Shown here piece after piece: positions 33,724 through 35,192 of a stretch of DNA of 35,192 nucleotides. Source of the stretch: Paludibacteraceae bacterium. GTDB taxonomy: Bacteria > Bacteroidota > Bacteroidia > Bacteroidales > Paludibacteraceae. A program made the position numbers and the translations under genes. Within the stretch, counting starts at the first letter, position 1; every line of letters starts with the position of its first letter. The notes under the pieces are model-generated. The model was not told where the DNA came from. It did no database searches and saw nothing but the letters and a program-made list of their open reading frames with translations. Location: the NCBI GenBank assembly GCA_024399495.1, contig JAKSNY010000021.1, forward strand, positions 1 to 35,192. The letters are read 5' to 3'.

Positions 33724-34914
33724 TTAAGGGTGATGTTGGAACAGATTTTCCTTTGTGAAGAACTCCACAATTCCAGACTCTTCCTCAGATCGCTTGATGT
33801 ATGGGTTGTTATCCCATGACTTGATTTTAAAATCTCCCCAATACAGAATGTGCAGCAAATTGTTGTTGAGGTCAATTTTCTTTCCTCTGCCATTGGGACG
33901 GTAATCGGTCTTTGACATAAATGTGCGAATACGGAATCCAACACGCTTGTAGTTTTCGTCTTCCATAAACGCAACTTCAGATTCAGTGTTTATGTAATTT
34001 ATTTCCGGCTGTCCGGCAAGGGTGTTATATGAGATAGTCACCCTTACGTTGTTTTTTATGACCTGCCTATTATAATAATCTACGTATAAATTATCAGATA
34101 AGCTCATATTGTATTCAAGCAACTTCAAATCCTTGGTCCTTATAGTAAGACAAATGTAATCCAGTCCTGTCTTCTCTTTTGTGGTAAGTTTATATCGAAC
34201 CGCCTCATTTGAAGAGCCATCATTAATGATTTTATCAATCGTCACATCGAAAAGTTTTTCAAAATTATCATACAGTGAAAATAGTCTGTTCCTACGGCTA
34301 TTCTGTTTCTTAGACATACCCTTCTCAAATGGTGAAATGGTGCAAAAGGCATACGCATTGGTCATTGAAAGCGGAGTACGTCCGTCATACTGTTGAATCT
34401 TAGCCCAGCGACCATCCTGCACTCTCAGTTCAGGGATACGATATCCGTCACTTCCAGTGAAAAGTGCCTCAAGAAACTCAGTGCAAGTGTCATTTGCAAA
34501 AGTAAGTTGCGTGTAATACCAGTTCTTCAATACATTCTCATTAGTTTTGATTGCAAGGTATTTATCTCTGGCTGCCTTCAAACGTTTCATTATGACGGCA
34601 TCGGGAATGACAACCGACTCTTTTAAATCATATCTGGACTCTTCAAGATAAATAGTGTCTTCAATGGCACTTGGTGAAACGATGACATCATTGTATGAAA
34701 TATGTGAAATATTAATCTGACCATCGTCCGCTGGCAACTCAAACACACCATCATAGTTCGTGAATGTGTAATTTTTGCTGTTGGTCACATAGGCAAACGG
34801 AATCGCATTCCCTGTGGTCTTGTCAACCACAACAGAGGAAACAGAGGCTCCGTTGACTGTCAAAATATTTGCAACAGCAAATAATGTCAATATTTGACGT
34901 GTTGTAAAATTCAT
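33724..34914 (-). CDS. Secreted carboxypeptidase-regulatory-like beta-domain protein, paralogue 3
   Basis: A 396-residue exported protein. A signal peptide (ILTLFAVANILTVNGAS) is followed by a CarboxypepD_reg-like domain (TGNAIPFAYVTNSKNYTFTN then INISHISYNDVIVS). Then come MKRLKAARDKYL, CTEFLEALFTGSDGYRIPEL and FDVTIDKIINDG. These match paralogue 1 (MVKRLKSLRKKYL, CYEYLEALFTGKGIYEIPDM, YDITIDKIIDAD), and the ends match too (WDNNPYIKRSEEE, NLFQHHP). The pair is thus a gene duplication with one copy inside the peptide operon. No TAnnTTTG promoter was found upstream. Confidence 0.8.
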   Translation of the reverse strand: MNFTTRQILTLFAVANILTVNGASVSSVVVDKTTGNAIPFAYVTNSKNYTFTNYDGVFELPADDGQINISHISYNDVIVSPSAIEDTIYLEESRYDLKESVVIPDAVIMKRLKAARDKYLAIKTNENVLKNWYYTQLTFANDTCTEFLEALFTGSDGYRIPELRVQDGRWAKIQQYDGRTPLSMTNAYAFCTISPFEKGMSKKQNSRRNRLFSLYDNFEKLFDVTIDKIINDGSSNEAVRYKLTTKEKTGLDYICLTIRTKDLKLLEYNMSLSDNLYVDYYNRQVIKNNVRVTISYNTLAGQPEINYINTESEVAFMEDENYKRVGFRIRTFMSKTDYRPNGRGKKIDLNNNLLHILYWGDFKIKSWDNNPYIKRSEEESGIVEFFTKENLFQHHP

Positions 34915-34938
34915 TGTTCTAGAAGTTGTTTGGAGACG

Positions 34939-34962
34939 TTATTCATTTCTCAACGCATCTGA
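34939..34962 (-). pseudogene. Possible remnant of a MacB-like permease C terminus
   Basis: On the minus strand these bases read SDALRNE and a stop, close to the IDALRDE ending of the two type B permeases at 17462 and 21261. A TAA precedes it in frame, so only about seven codons remain. It could be the scar of a deleted permease gene, or chance. Confidence 0.25.
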
Positions 34963-35062
34963 GAATTAATGTTTTTCTATTATTAAAAAACAAGACAAGC
35001 AATATTGTGGTACAACCTAATATGGGTAGTAATATCTCCTTAATGACTATTCTGCTTTTCAT
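34943..35062 (-). CDS. Small hydrophobic protein (39 residues), doubtful
   Basis: An open frame with the ATG at 35062 overlapping the stop of the partial gene to its right (ATGA). One hydrophobic stretch (ILLPILGCTTILLVLFF) suggests a single membrane helix. It is not recognised, and its end overlaps the permease-like scar in another frame. The coupled start is the only support. Confidence 0.25.
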   Translation of the reverse strand: MKSRIVIKEILLPILGCTTILLVLFFNNRKTLILRCVEK

Positions 35063-35192
35063 AATCTTATAATTGTTTCCACACTCTTCCAACTCTCTAT
35101 GGTGCGTGATTCTGTGGAGAAGTTTATGCCCACCTTCAGCTTGCGGCGTGGGTCTGCAAGGTATGGGTCTGCGTAGTGCTGGTCATCTATCT
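35059..35192 (-). CDS. Partial gene, C-terminal end (possibly AAA/PD-(D/E)XK family)
   Basis: The last 44 codons of a gene that runs off the right edge. The readable end HYADPYLADPRRKLKVGINF followed by STESRTIESWKSV resembles, from memory, the C terminus of Bacteroidota proteins with an AAA-ATPase-like and a PD-(D/E)XK nuclease domain. The catalytic regions are outside the window, so the assignment is tentative. Confidence 0.5.
   Translation of the reverse strand, partial: IDDQHYADPYLADPRRKLKVGINFSTESRTIESWKSVETIIRL

Noticed and set aside
27583-34914. Lanthipeptide, graspetide or radical-SAM peptide cluster
   Set aside because: No LanB/LanC/LanM, ATP-grasp or CxxxCxxC radical SAM protein is encoded, and the peptide tail has no Cys or Thr.

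Overview
The window looks like chromosome from a member of Bacteroidota, most likely Bacteroidales. Three things point there: the acpP-fabF-rnc gene order, the housekeeping protein sequences, and upstream elements of the TTG-N20-TAnnTTTG type. That promoter pattern is seen with an exact 20-base spacer before acpP, tRNA-Asp, the padR-like gene and a small peptide gene. No insertion sequence, integrase, CRISPR array or rRNA was found.

Layout. (1) Bases 1-3409: a repeat-rich left edge, then a minus-strand restriction-modification operon made of a HaeIII-type endonuclease, its M.HaeIII-like cytosine methyltransferase, a second methyltransferase with a different target-recognition region, and a DUF2442 protein; the first three are joined by TAATG stop/start overlaps. 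(2) 3556-8977: a YdeI/OmdA-like gene facing a minus-strand lipid operon (acpP, fabF, rnc, acyl-CoA ligase, acyl-ACP thioesterase). (3) 9176-17419: conserved housekeeping genes purN, dnaE, trxA, rpmE type B, tRNA-Asp(GTC), a MurC/Mpl-like ligase, holA and a stand-alone HsdR-N-type nuclease-like protein. (4) 17462-27494: a large minus-strand efflux locus (PadR regulator, PspC-domain membrane protein, TolC-like protein, one ABC ATPase, a MacA-like adaptor and four MacB-like permeases arranged as two copies of a permease pair). (5) 27583-34914: an AT-rich accessory region. (6) Right edge: the C-terminal end of what may be a PD-(D/E)XK/AAA protein.

The most interesting part is region 5. A 41-codon gene not previously delimited (32096-32221) has its own well-formed promoter and a structured leader. 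It is followed closely by a secreted beta-domain protein, a class I isoprenoid-synthase-fold enzyme with both Asp-rich motifs, a PqqD-M50 membrane protease fusion and a DUF6734 glycosyltransferase-like protein. The peptide has a charged, leader-like first half and a Trp/Tyr-rich tail (WSWHASDYGSPAVGFYL) with no Cys or Thr. I infer a ribosomally made, post-translationally modified peptide system. An isoprenyl-synthase-like enzyme beside a short Trp-containing peptide recalls the ComQ/ComX isoprenylated pheromone pair of Bacillus, here combined with a PqqD-type recognition domain and a membrane protease. Two further paralogues of the secreted protein lie just upstream.

Other points worth attention: heptanucleotide tandem repeats at five intergenic sites, one forming the start-codon region of the Mur ligase gene; TTG start codons in both copies of one permease type; and an inverted repeat over the -33 box of the padR-like promoter.
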